Part shown: positions 7,167 to 14,930 of the stretch, one piece after another | Layout: each line of letters starts with the position of its first letter | How positions within the stretch are numbered: the first letter of the stretch is position 1 | DNA from: JAFGJQ01 sp964586145 | GTDB lineage: Bacteria; Planctomycetota; Phycisphaerae; UBA1845 | Direction: 5' to 3' | Length of the DNA stretch: 14,930 bases | NCBI GenBank assembly: GCA_964586145.1 | Contig: CAZPHH010000106.1 | Location: 1 to 14,930 of the forward strand | Notes under the pieces: model-generated | The model's database searches: none | Seen by the model: the letters and a program-made list of their open reading frames with translations, nothing else | Told to the model about the DNA's origin: nothing | Made by a program: the position numbers and the translations under genes

Positions 7167-9194
7167 TTGCAGGTCCTCAACACACTGGATTACGGATTCA
7201 TCGCGGTCTACCTGCTGGTCCTGGTTCTGCTGGGTCTCTATCTCAGCCGGAAGGCGTCGGCCAGCCTCGAGGATTACTTCCTGGGAGGCCGGAAGCTGCC
7301 CTGGTGGGCCCTGGGCGTTTCCGGCATGGCCTCCAACCTGGACATGACGGGGACGATGCTCATCGTGTCGTTTCTTTACATGCTGGGGCCGCGGGGGCTG
7401 TTCATCGAGTTCCGCGGAGGTGCCGTGCTGATCATGGCCGTCATGATGCTGTGGACGGGTAAGTGGCACCGCCGCTCCAACTGCATGACGGGGGCCGAAT
7501 GGATGGTGTATCGCTTCGGGGAGGGCGTCGGGGGCCAGTTCGCCCGGATCGTGTCCGCCCTGAGCGTGCTCATCTGGCTGTTCGGGGCGCTGGCGTACAT
7601 GATCAAGGGCACGGGCATCTTCCTCGCGCATTTCCTCCCTTTCTCGCCGATGACCTGCGCCGTGATCATGATCGGGGTGGCCACGCTGTATACGATGGTG
7701 TCCGGGTTCTACGGCGTGGTGTACACGGACCTCTTTCAGTCGGGCATCATCCTGGTTGCGGTGATCGTGGTCGTCGTGCTGGCGACGACCGCCATCTCGA
7801 CCAGCGACGTGCCGCTGGCCACCGCGGCATGGAACGCCACACACAGCGAACAATGGATGAGCGGGGCGCCGCACTGGCGCACGAACATGCCACCCGGCGG
7901 TGAGTACCAACCCTACCAGCTTCTCTTTCTGTTCGCCTTCTTCTACCTCGTCAAGAACGTGATCCACGGCATGGGCCTGGGCGGCGACCCTAAGTACTTC
8001 GGCGCCCGGAGCGAGCGGGAATGCGGGACCCTTTCGTTTCTCTGGACCGTGCTGCTCATGTTCCGCTGGCCCATGATGATGGGGATCGCCGTCCTCGGGG
8101 TGTTCCTGGTCGGAAGCCTGTTCCCGGACCAGTCCGCCCTGGCGCAGTCGGCGGCGCTGATCAAGACGCACCTGGGCGACATCCCACAGGCTCTCTGGGG
8201 CGAACGGATCTTTGCCCTGGCGCACCACCCGGAGGCCCATTCCCCGGAACTGGTGGCCGGTCTGCAGTCGATCCTGGGCGAGCAGTGGAAAGAGAAGCTG
8301 GTGATGGTCAGCCACGACGGGGCCATCAATCCGGAGACGATTCTCCCCTCCGTCCTGCTGTTTGACATACCCATGGGGTTCCGCGGCATGATGGTCGTCG
8401 CCTTTGTGGCGGCGGCCATGTCCACGTTTGATTCCAGCGTCAACGGTGGCGCCGCGTACTTCACCCGAGACATCTACCAGCGGTACTTTCGTCCGACCGC
8501 CTCCAACCGCGAACTGATGCTGGCCACGTATGCCTGCATCCTCCTGGTCGTGCTCGGCGGATTCGGCATGGCCCTGGGGGCCAAGAGCATCAACGACATC
8601 TGGGCGTGGCTGATCATGGGGTTCGGGGCCGGCCTGCTGGTGCCCGGGACGCTGAAGTTCTACTGGTGGCGGTTCAACGCGACCGGCGTGGTCGTGGGCA
8701 CGCTGTTCGGCCTGACCGCCGCCGTGCTGGACCGGATCTTCCCGCAGATCGGCGTGTTCATGCGCACCACGTTCTTCTACGAGGGCTTCCCGCAGGAGCT
8801 TGCCGGGTTCATCTACCTGGCGGGGATCGGGCTGATCGGTTCCATCCTGGGCACGTACCTGGGCAAACCCACCGACGCCAAGGCCCTCGAGCATTTCTAT
8901 CGCACGACGCGACCGTTCGGCGTGTGGGGTCCCCTCAAACGCCGGCTCGGGCCGCAAACGCGGGCGGCCGTGACCCGCGAACATGTCAATGACCTGGCGG
9001 CCCTACCCTTCGCTCTGGGCTGGCAAATCGCGATGTTCCTGCTGCCCATGCTGCTGCTGATCCGGAACTGGACGGGCGCCGCGGTGACCGCGGTCCTCTT
9101 CCTCGGCTGCCTCATCGGACTCTACTTCTTCTGGTACCGCAACCTGCCGCCGGCGTCCGCGGGCGTGCAGGACAACATCGACACCAGCCGGTAG
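7167..9194 (+). CDS. Sodium:solute symporter (SSS family)
   Basis: 675 residues from a TTG start. It is a polytopic inner-membrane protein with about 13-14 hydrophobic segments. The first helix is at residues 3-27, followed by the SSS motif SASLEDYFLGGRKLPWWALG and GMASNLDMTGTM. The helix around residues 405-430 contains AAMSTFDSSVNGGAAYFTRDIY (Ser419, Ser423 and Ser424 region). This matches the SSS segment whose serine/threonine residues help bind sodium in the LeuT-fold transporters. Two hydrophilic insertions stand out, at residues about 211-251 and 321-391. The substrate cannot be read from sequence. The next two genes, cytoplasmic GH38 proteins, suggest a sugar, glycoside or small glycan derivative. 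The gap to the next gene is 98 bases, so the three genes could be one transcript. The name by family is firm, the substrate is a guess. Confidence 0.92.
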   Translation: MQVLNTLDYGFIAVYLLVLVLLGLYLSRKASASLEDYFLGGRKLPWWALGVSGMASNLDMTGTMLIVSFLYMLGPRGLFIEFRGGAVLIMAVMMLWTGKWHRRSNCMTGAEWMVYRFGEGVGGQFARIVSALSVLIWLFGALAYMIKGTGIFLAHFLPFSPMTCAVIMIGVATLYTMVSGFYGVVYTDLFQSGIILVAVIVVVVLATTAISTSDVPLATAAWNATHSEQWMSGAPHWRTNMPPGGEYQPYQLLFLFAFFYLVKNVIHGMGLGGDPKYFGARSERECGTLSFLWTVLLMFRWPMMMGIAVLGVFLVGSLFPDQSALAQSAALIKTHLGDIPQALWGERIFALAHHPEAHSPELVAGLQSILGEQWKEKLVMVSHDGAINPETILPSVLLFDIPMGFRGMMVVAFVAAAMSTFDSSVNGGAAYFTRDIYQRYFRPTASNRELMLATYACILLVVLGGFGMALGAKSINDIWAWLIMGFGAGLLVPGTLKFYWWRFNATGVVVGTLFGLTAAVLDRIFPQIGVFMRTTFFYEGFPQELAGFIYLAGIGLIGSILGTYLGKPTDAKALEHFYRTTRPFGVWGPLKRRLGPQTRAAVTREHVNDLAALPFALGWQIAMFLLPMLLLIRNWTGAAVTAVLFLGCLIGLYFFWYRNLPPASAGVQDNIDTSR

Positions 9195-9210
9195 CCGCAC
9201 GGCTTGTGAG

Positions 9211-9225
9211 CGGCCGTCGCGGCCG
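9211..9225 (+). repeat. Short hairpin between the symporter and the first GH38 gene
   Basis: CGGCCG (9211-9216) and CGGCCG (9220-9225) are self-complementary across TCG. The stem is 6 bp with a 3-base loop and no T-run. It starts 16 bases after the symporter stop. It could tune expression between the operon genes, or be a chance product of GC-rich sequence. Confidence 0.3.
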
Positions 9226-9292
9226 ATATGCTGGTCGGCTGACGTCAGATGCAGGCAGAAGGTTCCGCAGGTCCTGATTCCGAGTCTCACCG

Positions 9293-12103
9293 ATGCCCGA
9301 TACGACCATGAACATCCCGGAGCACCTGCTCCGACGGGATTTCGAGTTGCACGTCATCTGCAATTCGCACCTGGACCGCGAATGGACGGAGAACTTCCAG
9401 TTCACGCGAATGCTGACCGTGCGGTTTCTGGACAACCTCCTGAATATCATGCGGCAGGTGCCGGAATACCAGTTCCTGCTCGATTCGCAGACGCTGCCCC
9501 TGGAGGATTACCTCACCGTCCGGCCGGAGGCCGAGCCCGTTCTACGCGAATACGTGCGGGGCAAACGGCTCTGGATCGGCCCCTGGTACACGGCCCCGGA
9601 CTTCTCGTGCGTGTTCGGCGAGTCCATCGTGCGCAACCTGCTCATCGGCCACCGCATCGCTCGCGATTTCGGCCACGTGATGAAGGTGGGCTACACGCCG
9701 TTCGGGTTCGGCCAGCCGTCGCAGTTGCCGCAGATTTATGCCGGGTTCGGCATCGACATGATCTGGTTCTATCGCGGCGTATCGGAGCGGGAGGCGCCGG
9801 GCATCTGCTTCCGCTGGACGGGGGCGGACGGCACGGGGGCGTTCTGCTCGCGGGCAAACCGATACAACTTCTATTTCGGCGTTATGCGACCGCTGCTCAA
9901 GGGCGGCGGCGTGCGGGAGCGGGATTTTGAGTACGCCTCCGGGCAGTTGCCCATCCACCTGTGCGACGAGGAGCGGGCACGCGAGCACGCCATCCTGGCC
10001 GACTCGCGGACGGACGCCTCGGTCGAACGGGTGCAGGACCTGATCGTGGCCCTGCTGGAGGACAACACGAAGGTCTTTCCGGGCTCCGTCATCTCGTTCA
10101 TGAACGGGATGGACACGTCCATGCCGACCCTGCTGGACCACAAGGTGGTGCAGCAGGCCCAGGCCGTGCTCCCGGAGAACTGGCGCATCTTCCATTCCAA
10201 CCTGCCCGACTTCGTGAAGGCCTTCCGGGCGGAGGTGGAGCGGGAGCACGTCGAGCTGCCCACCGTCCACGGCGAGCGGCGCGACGCGGGCGCACCGGCC
10301 CCGGATACCACCATGCTGGGTGACGTCATTCTCTCCCGGCCGGCCCAGAAACGCAAAAACGCGGTTGCGGAAGTGCGCCTGCAGCGTTACGCCGAGCCCC
10401 TGGCCGCGTTGGCCTGGCTGCAAGGGGGGCCCTACCCGCAAACGCTGCTGGACCTGGCCTGGAAGGAACTGTGCAAGTGTCACCCCCATGACACCATCGC
10501 CGGGGCCGGCGTGGACGCCCTGCAAGAGGATCTGATGCACCGGCTGGACCAGGTGATTCGCATCGGCGAGGGGCTGACCCAGTTCGCCCTGGGCGATTTA
10601 ATCCGGGGCATCGACCTGGGCGGGCTGGACGACACGGAGATTCCGCTGGTCGTGTTCAACCCTTCGCCGTGGCCGCGGTCGGAAATCGTGCAGGCGACCA
10701 TCGACCTTCCCCACGCGTTCGGCTACGAGGGGTTCGAGATCGTGGACGGCCAAACGGGCGAGCCGGTGGAGTTCGCCATCACCCGCCGGCGGCCCAACGG
10801 CGAGCGCGTCATCCGCGACCTGTACGATGCCCCGACGTCCTTCTACTGCACGCACGTGGACGTCGACCTGGTGGCGGCGGACGTGCCGCCCCTGGGTTAT
10901 CGCACGCTGATCGTGCGAAAGGCGCCGCGTCGCGGATACTGCCGATCGCTGCTGACCGGCCCGGCCGGCATGGAGATTGAGCATCTGAAGGTGGCGGTGG
11001 CCGCCGACGGCACGCTGACCGTCACGGACAAGCTCAGCGGCCGATCGTACGCCGGGCTGAACCGCTTTCGCGACCGCGGCGACGCGGGGCATGCCTGGAC
11101 CAGCGTACCGCCGACGGAAGATTCGGTTGTGGTCAGCACGGGAGATCGCCTGCGGGTGAGCGTCATGCACGACAGCCCGCTGCGGGCGACCCTGAAGGTC
11201 GAGCAGGTGTTGTGCGTGCCTGCATGCATGGTCGCGAATGACGATTATTCCTTCACCCGTCGCAGCGCGGAGACGGTGGAGCTGCCCATCGCCTCGTACG
11301 TCTCGCTCACGAGAACGAGCCGGGCGGTGGACATCCGCACGGTGATCGACAACCGGGCGAAGCACCATCTGCTCCAGGTGCTGTTCCCCACGGGCTGTGA
11401 CGCGACCGTGTCGTCGTCGGATACGGCTTTTGACGTGGTGTCGCGCGGCATCCATCGCGACGAGAAGCACTCGTTCTCCCAGACGATCGCCCCCAGCCAT
11501 CCCACGCTGCGGCTCGTCCACGTGGCGGACGGCAAAGACGGGTTGGCCCTCGTACACGCCGGCGTGCGGGGCTACCAGGTGACGGAAGACGCAGACCGGG
11601 CCATCGCTCTGAGCCTGGTTCGGGCGTTCGAGGTCAACATGTGTACGGTATCGTACCGCTGGGAGCACCGGCCGGACCAGGAACGGAGCCAGGCCCTCGG
11701 CACGCACGAAATCGCTTATGCAATCGTGCCGCATGTGGTGGATTGGAAGGGCCGAGTGGTGGAGGAGGCCGAGCGGGTCAACGTGCCGCTGCTGATCGTG
11801 CAGGCCGGCAAGCACGCGGGCACGGAGCCGCGCGCTCGATCGTTCCTGGCCGTCAAGCCGGGTACCGTGGAACTCTCGTGTGTGAAGAAGGCGGAGCAGG
11901 GCGATGCGCTGATCGTTCGTCTGTTCAACCCGTCGGACGAAGCCCAGGACACCACGTTGACGCTGTTCCGCGCGGTGAAGGCGGCCCGGCTGCTGACCCT
12001 GGAGGAGATTCCCCTGGACGGCGCCGGTGTGACGGTCAATGAATCGTCCGTCTCGTTCCGGATCGGCCCGAAGAAAATCGCCACCGTGGAGCTGGCCGTG
12101 TAG
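9293..12103 (+). CDS. GH38 (alpha-mannosidase-like) protein with altered nucleophile site, first paralogue
   Basis: 936 residues, with no signal peptide, so probably cytoplasmic. The order follows bacterial GH38 enzymes such as E. coli MngB: NSHLDREW (His26, Asp28, metal ligands), IGPWYTAPD then GESIVRN, the nucleophile loop GYTPFGFGQPSQLPQI, the acid/base region NGMDTSMP (Asp274), a helical middle domain, CHPHDTI (His399, metal ligand), and a long beta-rich C-terminal part ending with VKKAE and VRLFNPSDE. The family's catalytic Asp in the P-D-x-F-G loop, also a zinc ligand, is Phe137 here. Either the protein is inactive as a classical retaining mannosidase or it uses other chemistry. The start is the first ATG; a second ATG at 9308 is also possible, and neither has a good ribosome binding site. 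It lies 14 bases upstream of its paralogue, so the two are surely co-transcribed. Confidence 0.88.
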   Translation: MPDTTMNIPEHLLRRDFELHVICNSHLDREWTENFQFTRMLTVRFLDNLLNIMRQVPEYQFLLDSQTLPLEDYLTVRPEAEPVLREYVRGKRLWIGPWYTAPDFSCVFGESIVRNLLIGHRIARDFGHVMKVGYTPFGFGQPSQLPQIYAGFGIDMIWFYRGVSEREAPGICFRWTGADGTGAFCSRANRYNFYFGVMRPLLKGGGVRERDFEYASGQLPIHLCDEERAREHAILADSRTDASVERVQDLIVALLEDNTKVFPGSVISFMNGMDTSMPTLLDHKVVQQAQAVLPENWRIFHSNLPDFVKAFRAEVEREHVELPTVHGERRDAGAPAPDTTMLGDVILSRPAQKRKNAVAEVRLQRYAEPLAALAWLQGGPYPQTLLDLAWKELCKCHPHDTIAGAGVDALQEDLMHRLDQVIRIGEGLTQFALGDLIRGIDLGGLDDTEIPLVVFNPSPWPRSEIVQATIDLPHAFGYEGFEIVDGQTGEPVEFAITRRRPNGERVIRDLYDAPTSFYCTHVDVDLVAADVPPLGYRTLIVRKAPRRGYCRSLLTGPAGMEIEHLKVAVAADGTLTVTDKLSGRSYAGLNRFRDRGDAGHAWTSVPPTEDSVVVSTGDRLRVSVMHDSPLRATLKVEQVLCVPACMVANDDYSFTRRSAETVELPIASYVSLTRTSRAVDIRTVIDNRAKHHLLQVLFPTGCDATVSSSDTAFDVVSRGIHRDEKHSFSQTIAPSHPTLRLVHVADGKDGLALVHAGVRGYQVTEDADRAIALSLVRAFEVNMCTVSYRWEHRPDQERSQALGTHEIAYAIVPHVVDWKGRVVEEAERVNVPLLIVQAGKHAGTEPRARSFLAVKPGTVELSCVKKAEQGDALIVRLFNPSDEAQDTTLTLFRAVKAARLLTLEEIPLDGAGVTVNESSVSFRIGPKKIATVELAV

Positions 12104-12117
12104 GGCGAACTGCCACC

Positions 12118-14883
12118 ATGCACAGCATTCGCGAAATCCACGTTGTCTTCAACACGCACTGGGACCGCGAGTTCCGCGAGACGTTTGAGATCACCCGTCG
12201 CCATCTGGTCGAGATGATGGACACCACGCTCGACCTCATGGAGGCCGACCCGCGGGTGTCCTCGTTCACGTTGGACGCCCACGTGATCCTGGTCGAGGAC
12301 TACCTGGAGGCCCGGCCCGAGCGGCGCGAGCAGGTGCAGCGGATGCTGCGCGATCGGCGACTGTTCATCGGACCGTGGTACACCCTGCCCGACTCGATGA
12401 ACGTCGGCGGCGAGGCCCTGGTCCGGAACTTCCTGCGGGCGCGGCAGGTGGCCGAGTCGCTCGGCGCCCGCTGCATGACGGCCGGGTATTCGCCCAACAA
12501 CTGGGGCCAGCCCAGCCAGATGCCGCAGATCTTCCGGGGCTTCGGTGTGGACAGCACGCTCATCTATCGCGGCATCAGCCCGCATGAGTGCCCGTCCGAG
12601 TGGATCTGGCAGGGCCCGGACGGTTCGGAGATCTACGGGCACCGGTTCGCCCGGCTCGCCCGGTACAACTGGTACTACCTGGTCTTCCGGCCGGTGACGC
12701 GCGGCGTGGACCCGACCGACAAGCGGTATCCGCTGGCGGGCTCGGCCGAAGCGCCGTTTCGGGTGGCCGACGGACGTTCGCGGGCGACGCCCAACTTCCG
12801 ACTGCTCCGCCCCTCCGAGGGTGCGGACTTCGAGAAGCTCATGCCGGCCCTGGAGGCGATGCTCGAACTCGAAGGGCCGGACAGCGCTACGGGGCTCTTC
12901 CTGGCCATGCACGGGCACGACGTGTCCGTGTTGCACCCGAAAGACGCGGACATCGTCGAACAAGCCGCTGCGGCATTCCAGGGACGATATGACATCCGCG
13001 TGTCGAACCTCGAGGATTTCATGGCGCGGGTGCGCGAATCGCTGGAACCGGCGAAAGCGGTTCGGCTGACCGGCGAACGCCGGATGAACCTGAAGGAAGG
13101 GTTCTGGACGTACCTGCTGCCATGCACGATCTCGGCTCGAACCTACCTCAAGGTGCTCAACACCCGGGCCGAGAACGCGCTGGTGGGGGAGGCGGAGCCA
13201 CTGTCGGTGCTGTCACGCGTGCTCGGCGGTGAGTACCCGGCCGTTGCCCTGGACCGCGCGTGGCGGTTTCTGCTGGGCAACCATACGCATGATGCAAACG
13301 CCGGCTGCGCGCCGGACTCGGTCTGCCTGGACATGGAATGCCGGTACCGCCAGTGCCTGGACCTGGCCGACACCTGCACCACGGACGCCATGGCGCACGT
13401 GGGCGCGAACCTGGGCGGCGGCAAACCGGGCGACATTCGTGTGCTCGTGTTCAATCCACTGGCGTTACTGCGAGACGAGGTGCTGGAGGTGGAGGTGGCA
13501 TGGCCGGCGGCCGATGCACCGGCCGCGGTGCAGATCGTGGACGGACACGGCCAACCCTGCCCGGTCCAGGTGATCGAGGCCGCAGACGATTCGCTCTTCG
13601 TGGACAGCATGTGGGACGTCCCGACATATGCTGACGTTCGCCGTTTTCGACTGAAGGCGGCATTCTCCGACCTGCCCGCACTGGGGTACCGGGCCTACGT
13701 GCTTCGTCCTGCAGAAAAGATGCCGGCCGCCCAGTCCAACCTGGCCCACGCCGACGGCCGGTCGCTTGAGAACGGGTATCTCCGCGTGGACATCCGGCCG
13801 GACGGATCGGTGGACGCCCTGCACAAGCCGACCGGCCGGTGGTATCGCGGGCTGAACGCCTACCACGACCAGGGCGAGGCCGGCAATGCCTGGAGTCACG
13901 AGCCGCCCCGGCACGACGAGACGTTCACAACGGCCGATGGCAGTGCGCACGTCACGCGGATCGAAACCGGTCCTGTTTCCGCCGCGATCCGAGTGCGGAA
14001 TGAGCTGGCGCTGCCGGCGGACTGCCCGGACGGCCTGAAACGAAGCGAGACCCGCGTTCCGTTCGTCGTTGACACGGATTACGAGCTGCGCCGGGGCGAT
14101 CCGCGGCTGTTCGTCCGGGTGACGTTCGACAACGGCGTGCGGGATCACTGGCTTCGCGCCGTTTTCCCGACTCACCTCAAGACCGACGTGGTTCGGGCAG
14201 ACACGCATTTCGACCTGGTGGAGCGTCCCATCGCGCACCCGGACGACCGGGGCTGGATCGAGCCGTTCCGAGGCACCGCGCCCATGCACAGCGTGGTCGA
14301 CCTGAGCGACGGACAGGCCGGCCTGGCCGTTCTGACGGAGGGGCTTTTCGAGTACGAGGTCTTCGACGACCACCGGCGAGCGATTGCCCTGTCGCTGGTC
14401 CGATCGTTCCCCATTCGGTTGCAGGTTTCGGAAGAGAAGATGCAGGTGCTGCCGGACACGGGCGTGCAGTGTCCCGGCCCACAGGAGTTCCGCTACGCGA
14501 TTCTTCCCCACGCCGGGGACGCGATCGCCGGGGATGTTCTGAACTGGGCGCAACGTGTCACCAGCCCGCCGCGGGTGGCCCAGGTGTCTCTGACCGGAGG
14601 AACACTTCCCCTTGAACAGAGTCTTGTCCGGCTCGAGGGCGACGGCTTGGTGATGACGGCCATCAAGAAGGCGGAGCGGTCGAACGACATTCTGATTCGG
14701 CTGTTCAATGCGGACACCCGGCCTCACCAGGGCGTCCTGCATTTCGGCTTTCCCGTGACGGCCATCCGCACGGCGTCCCTGGCCGAGGAGCCGGAGCAGG
14801 AGTTGAGGCCGGAGGGCCGCCGGTTGCCGCTGACCGTGCAACCGAAGAGAATCGTAACGCTGCTGGTGACGGCCGATTTGTAG
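12118..14883 (+). CDS. GH38 (alpha-mannosidase-like) protein with altered nucleophile site, second paralogue
   Basis: 921 residues, with no signal peptide, so probably cytoplasmic. It has the same architecture as the preceding gene but is clearly diverged: FNTHWDRE (His14, Asp16), IGPWYTLPD then GEALVRN, GYSPNNWGQPSQMPQI, RGFGVD and YRGIS, HGHDVSVLHP (Asp268, acid/base region), GNHTHDANAG (His391), and a C-terminal beta-rich part with IKKAE and IRLFNADTR. The position of the catalytic Asp is Asn127. Asn is isosteric with Asp but cannot be the nucleophile. HWDREF replaces the usual HWDREW. The likely role is recognition or processing of a mannoside-like or other glycoside imported by the upstream symporter, which is inference. 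The start codon follows the previous stop by 14 bases with only a weak GGGCGA upstream, so translational coupling is plausible. Confidence 0.88.
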   Translation: MHSIREIHVVFNTHWDREFRETFEITRRHLVEMMDTTLDLMEADPRVSSFTLDAHVILVEDYLEARPERREQVQRMLRDRRLFIGPWYTLPDSMNVGGEALVRNFLRARQVAESLGARCMTAGYSPNNWGQPSQMPQIFRGFGVDSTLIYRGISPHECPSEWIWQGPDGSEIYGHRFARLARYNWYYLVFRPVTRGVDPTDKRYPLAGSAEAPFRVADGRSRATPNFRLLRPSEGADFEKLMPALEAMLELEGPDSATGLFLAMHGHDVSVLHPKDADIVEQAAAAFQGRYDIRVSNLEDFMARVRESLEPAKAVRLTGERRMNLKEGFWTYLLPCTISARTYLKVLNTRAENALVGEAEPLSVLSRVLGGEYPAVALDRAWRFLLGNHTHDANAGCAPDSVCLDMECRYRQCLDLADTCTTDAMAHVGANLGGGKPGDIRVLVFNPLALLRDEVLEVEVAWPAADAPAAVQIVDGHGQPCPVQVIEAADDSLFVDSMWDVPTYADVRRFRLKAAFSDLPALGYRAYVLRPAEKMPAAQSNLAHADGRSLENGYLRVDIRPDGSVDALHKPTGRWYRGLNAYHDQGEAGNAWSHEPPRHDETFTTADGSAHVTRIETGPVSAAIRVRNELALPADCPDGLKRSETRVPFVVDTDYELRRGDPRLFVRVTFDNGVRDHWLRAVFPTHLKTDVVRADTHFDLVERPIAHPDDRGWIEPFRGTAPMHSVVDLSDGQAGLAVLTEGLFEYEVFDDHRRAIALSLVRSFPIRLQVSEEKMQVLPDTGVQCPGPQEFRYAILPHAGDAIAGDVLNWAQRVTSPPRVAQVSLTGGTLPLEQSLVRLEGDGLVMTAIKKAERSNDILIRLFNADTRPHQGVLHFGFPVTAIRTASLAEEPEQELRPEGRRLPLTVQPKRIVTLLVTADL

Positions 14884-14900
14884 GGTCCGCCGTGCGGACC
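14884..14900 (+). terminator. Perfect hairpin directly after the last stop codon
   Basis: GGTCCGC (14884-14890) pairs perfectly with GCGGACC (14894-14900) across CGT, starting at the base after the TAG at 14881-14883. No T-run follows. It probably marks the 3' end of the symporter-GH38 operon, as a terminator or 3' stabiliser, possibly together with the next hairpin. Confidence 0.45.
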
Positions 14901-14904
14901 AATA

Positions 14905-14924
14905 GACCGGCTGGAAAGCCGGTC
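14905..14924 (+). repeat. REP-like palindrome with GGAA tetraloop
   Basis: GACCGGCT (14905-14912) pairs perfectly with AGCCGGTC (14917-14924). The loop is GGAA, which fits the stable GNRA class. It lies 4 bases after the previous hairpin and is followed by CCACAG at the window edge. I recall near-identical GGCTGGAAAGCC-type palindromes as dispersed intergenic repeats in Planctomycetota and Verrucomicrobiota genomes, but could not search. It may be a dispersed REP-like element or the second half of a bipartite terminator. Confidence 0.5.
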
Positions 14925-14930
14925 CCACAG

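Noticed and set aside
6642..8984. Long minus-strand open frame (about 780 codons) opposite the kinase end and the symporter
   Set aside because: The translation is His/Gln/Arg-rich and resembles no family. It is a GC-driven shadow of the symporter gene.

Overview
This GC-rich window looks like part of a Planctomycetota (Phycisphaerae-like) genome, probably a draft or metagenome-derived assembly. The taxonomic inference rests on two secreted proteins: one ends in a dockerin-like acidic repeat (motif GDFDGDLDVDL), the other carries a DCNGNGIPDD-type calcium-binding repeat followed by a second dockerin-like stretch. Both are hallmarks of planctomycete surface and secreted proteins. All supported genes are on the + strand.

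Layout. (1) Positions 1-780 hold the 3' part of a cysteine-rich repeat protein, interrupted by a 100-N gap. The 55 bases after the gap are identical to the first 55 bases of the window, so this part of the assembly is not reliable. (2) Positions 1035-2912 encode a secreted protein with a LamG/concanavalin-like N-terminal part, calcium-type repeats and a conserved-looking C-terminal domain I cannot name. (3) A 493-base non-coding stretch follows, with two strong inverted repeats. (4) Positions 3406-6804 encode a large membrane hybrid sensor kinase (six TM, PAS, GAF, PAS, HisKA, HATPase, REC). (5) A 362-base non-coding stretch with two hairpins precedes (6) a likely operon at 7167-14883: a sodium:solute symporter (SSS) starting at TTG, then two tandem, divergent glycoside hydrolase family 38 (alpha-mannosidase-like) proteins. 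(7) The window ends with two back-to-back perfect hairpins just after the last stop codon.

How the genes may work together. The two GH38 proteins lack signal peptides, so they should be cytoplasmic. The symporter upstream could import a small glycan, glycoside or sugar derivative that they process, an 'import then hydrolyse' logic comparable to E. coli mngA-mngB but with a symporter in place of a PTS. The sensor kinase next door might respond to the same environment, but it has its own apparent terminator and no DNA-binding partner in the window.

The most interesting observation is that both GH38 proteins keep the HxD and HxHD metal-site motifs and the acid/base-region Asp, yet lack the catalytic nucleophile Asp. 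It is Phe137 in the first and Asn127 in the second. Both share an altered GQPSQ(L/M)PQI motif right after that site, which suggests a coherent divergent subfamily with altered chemistry rather than random decay.
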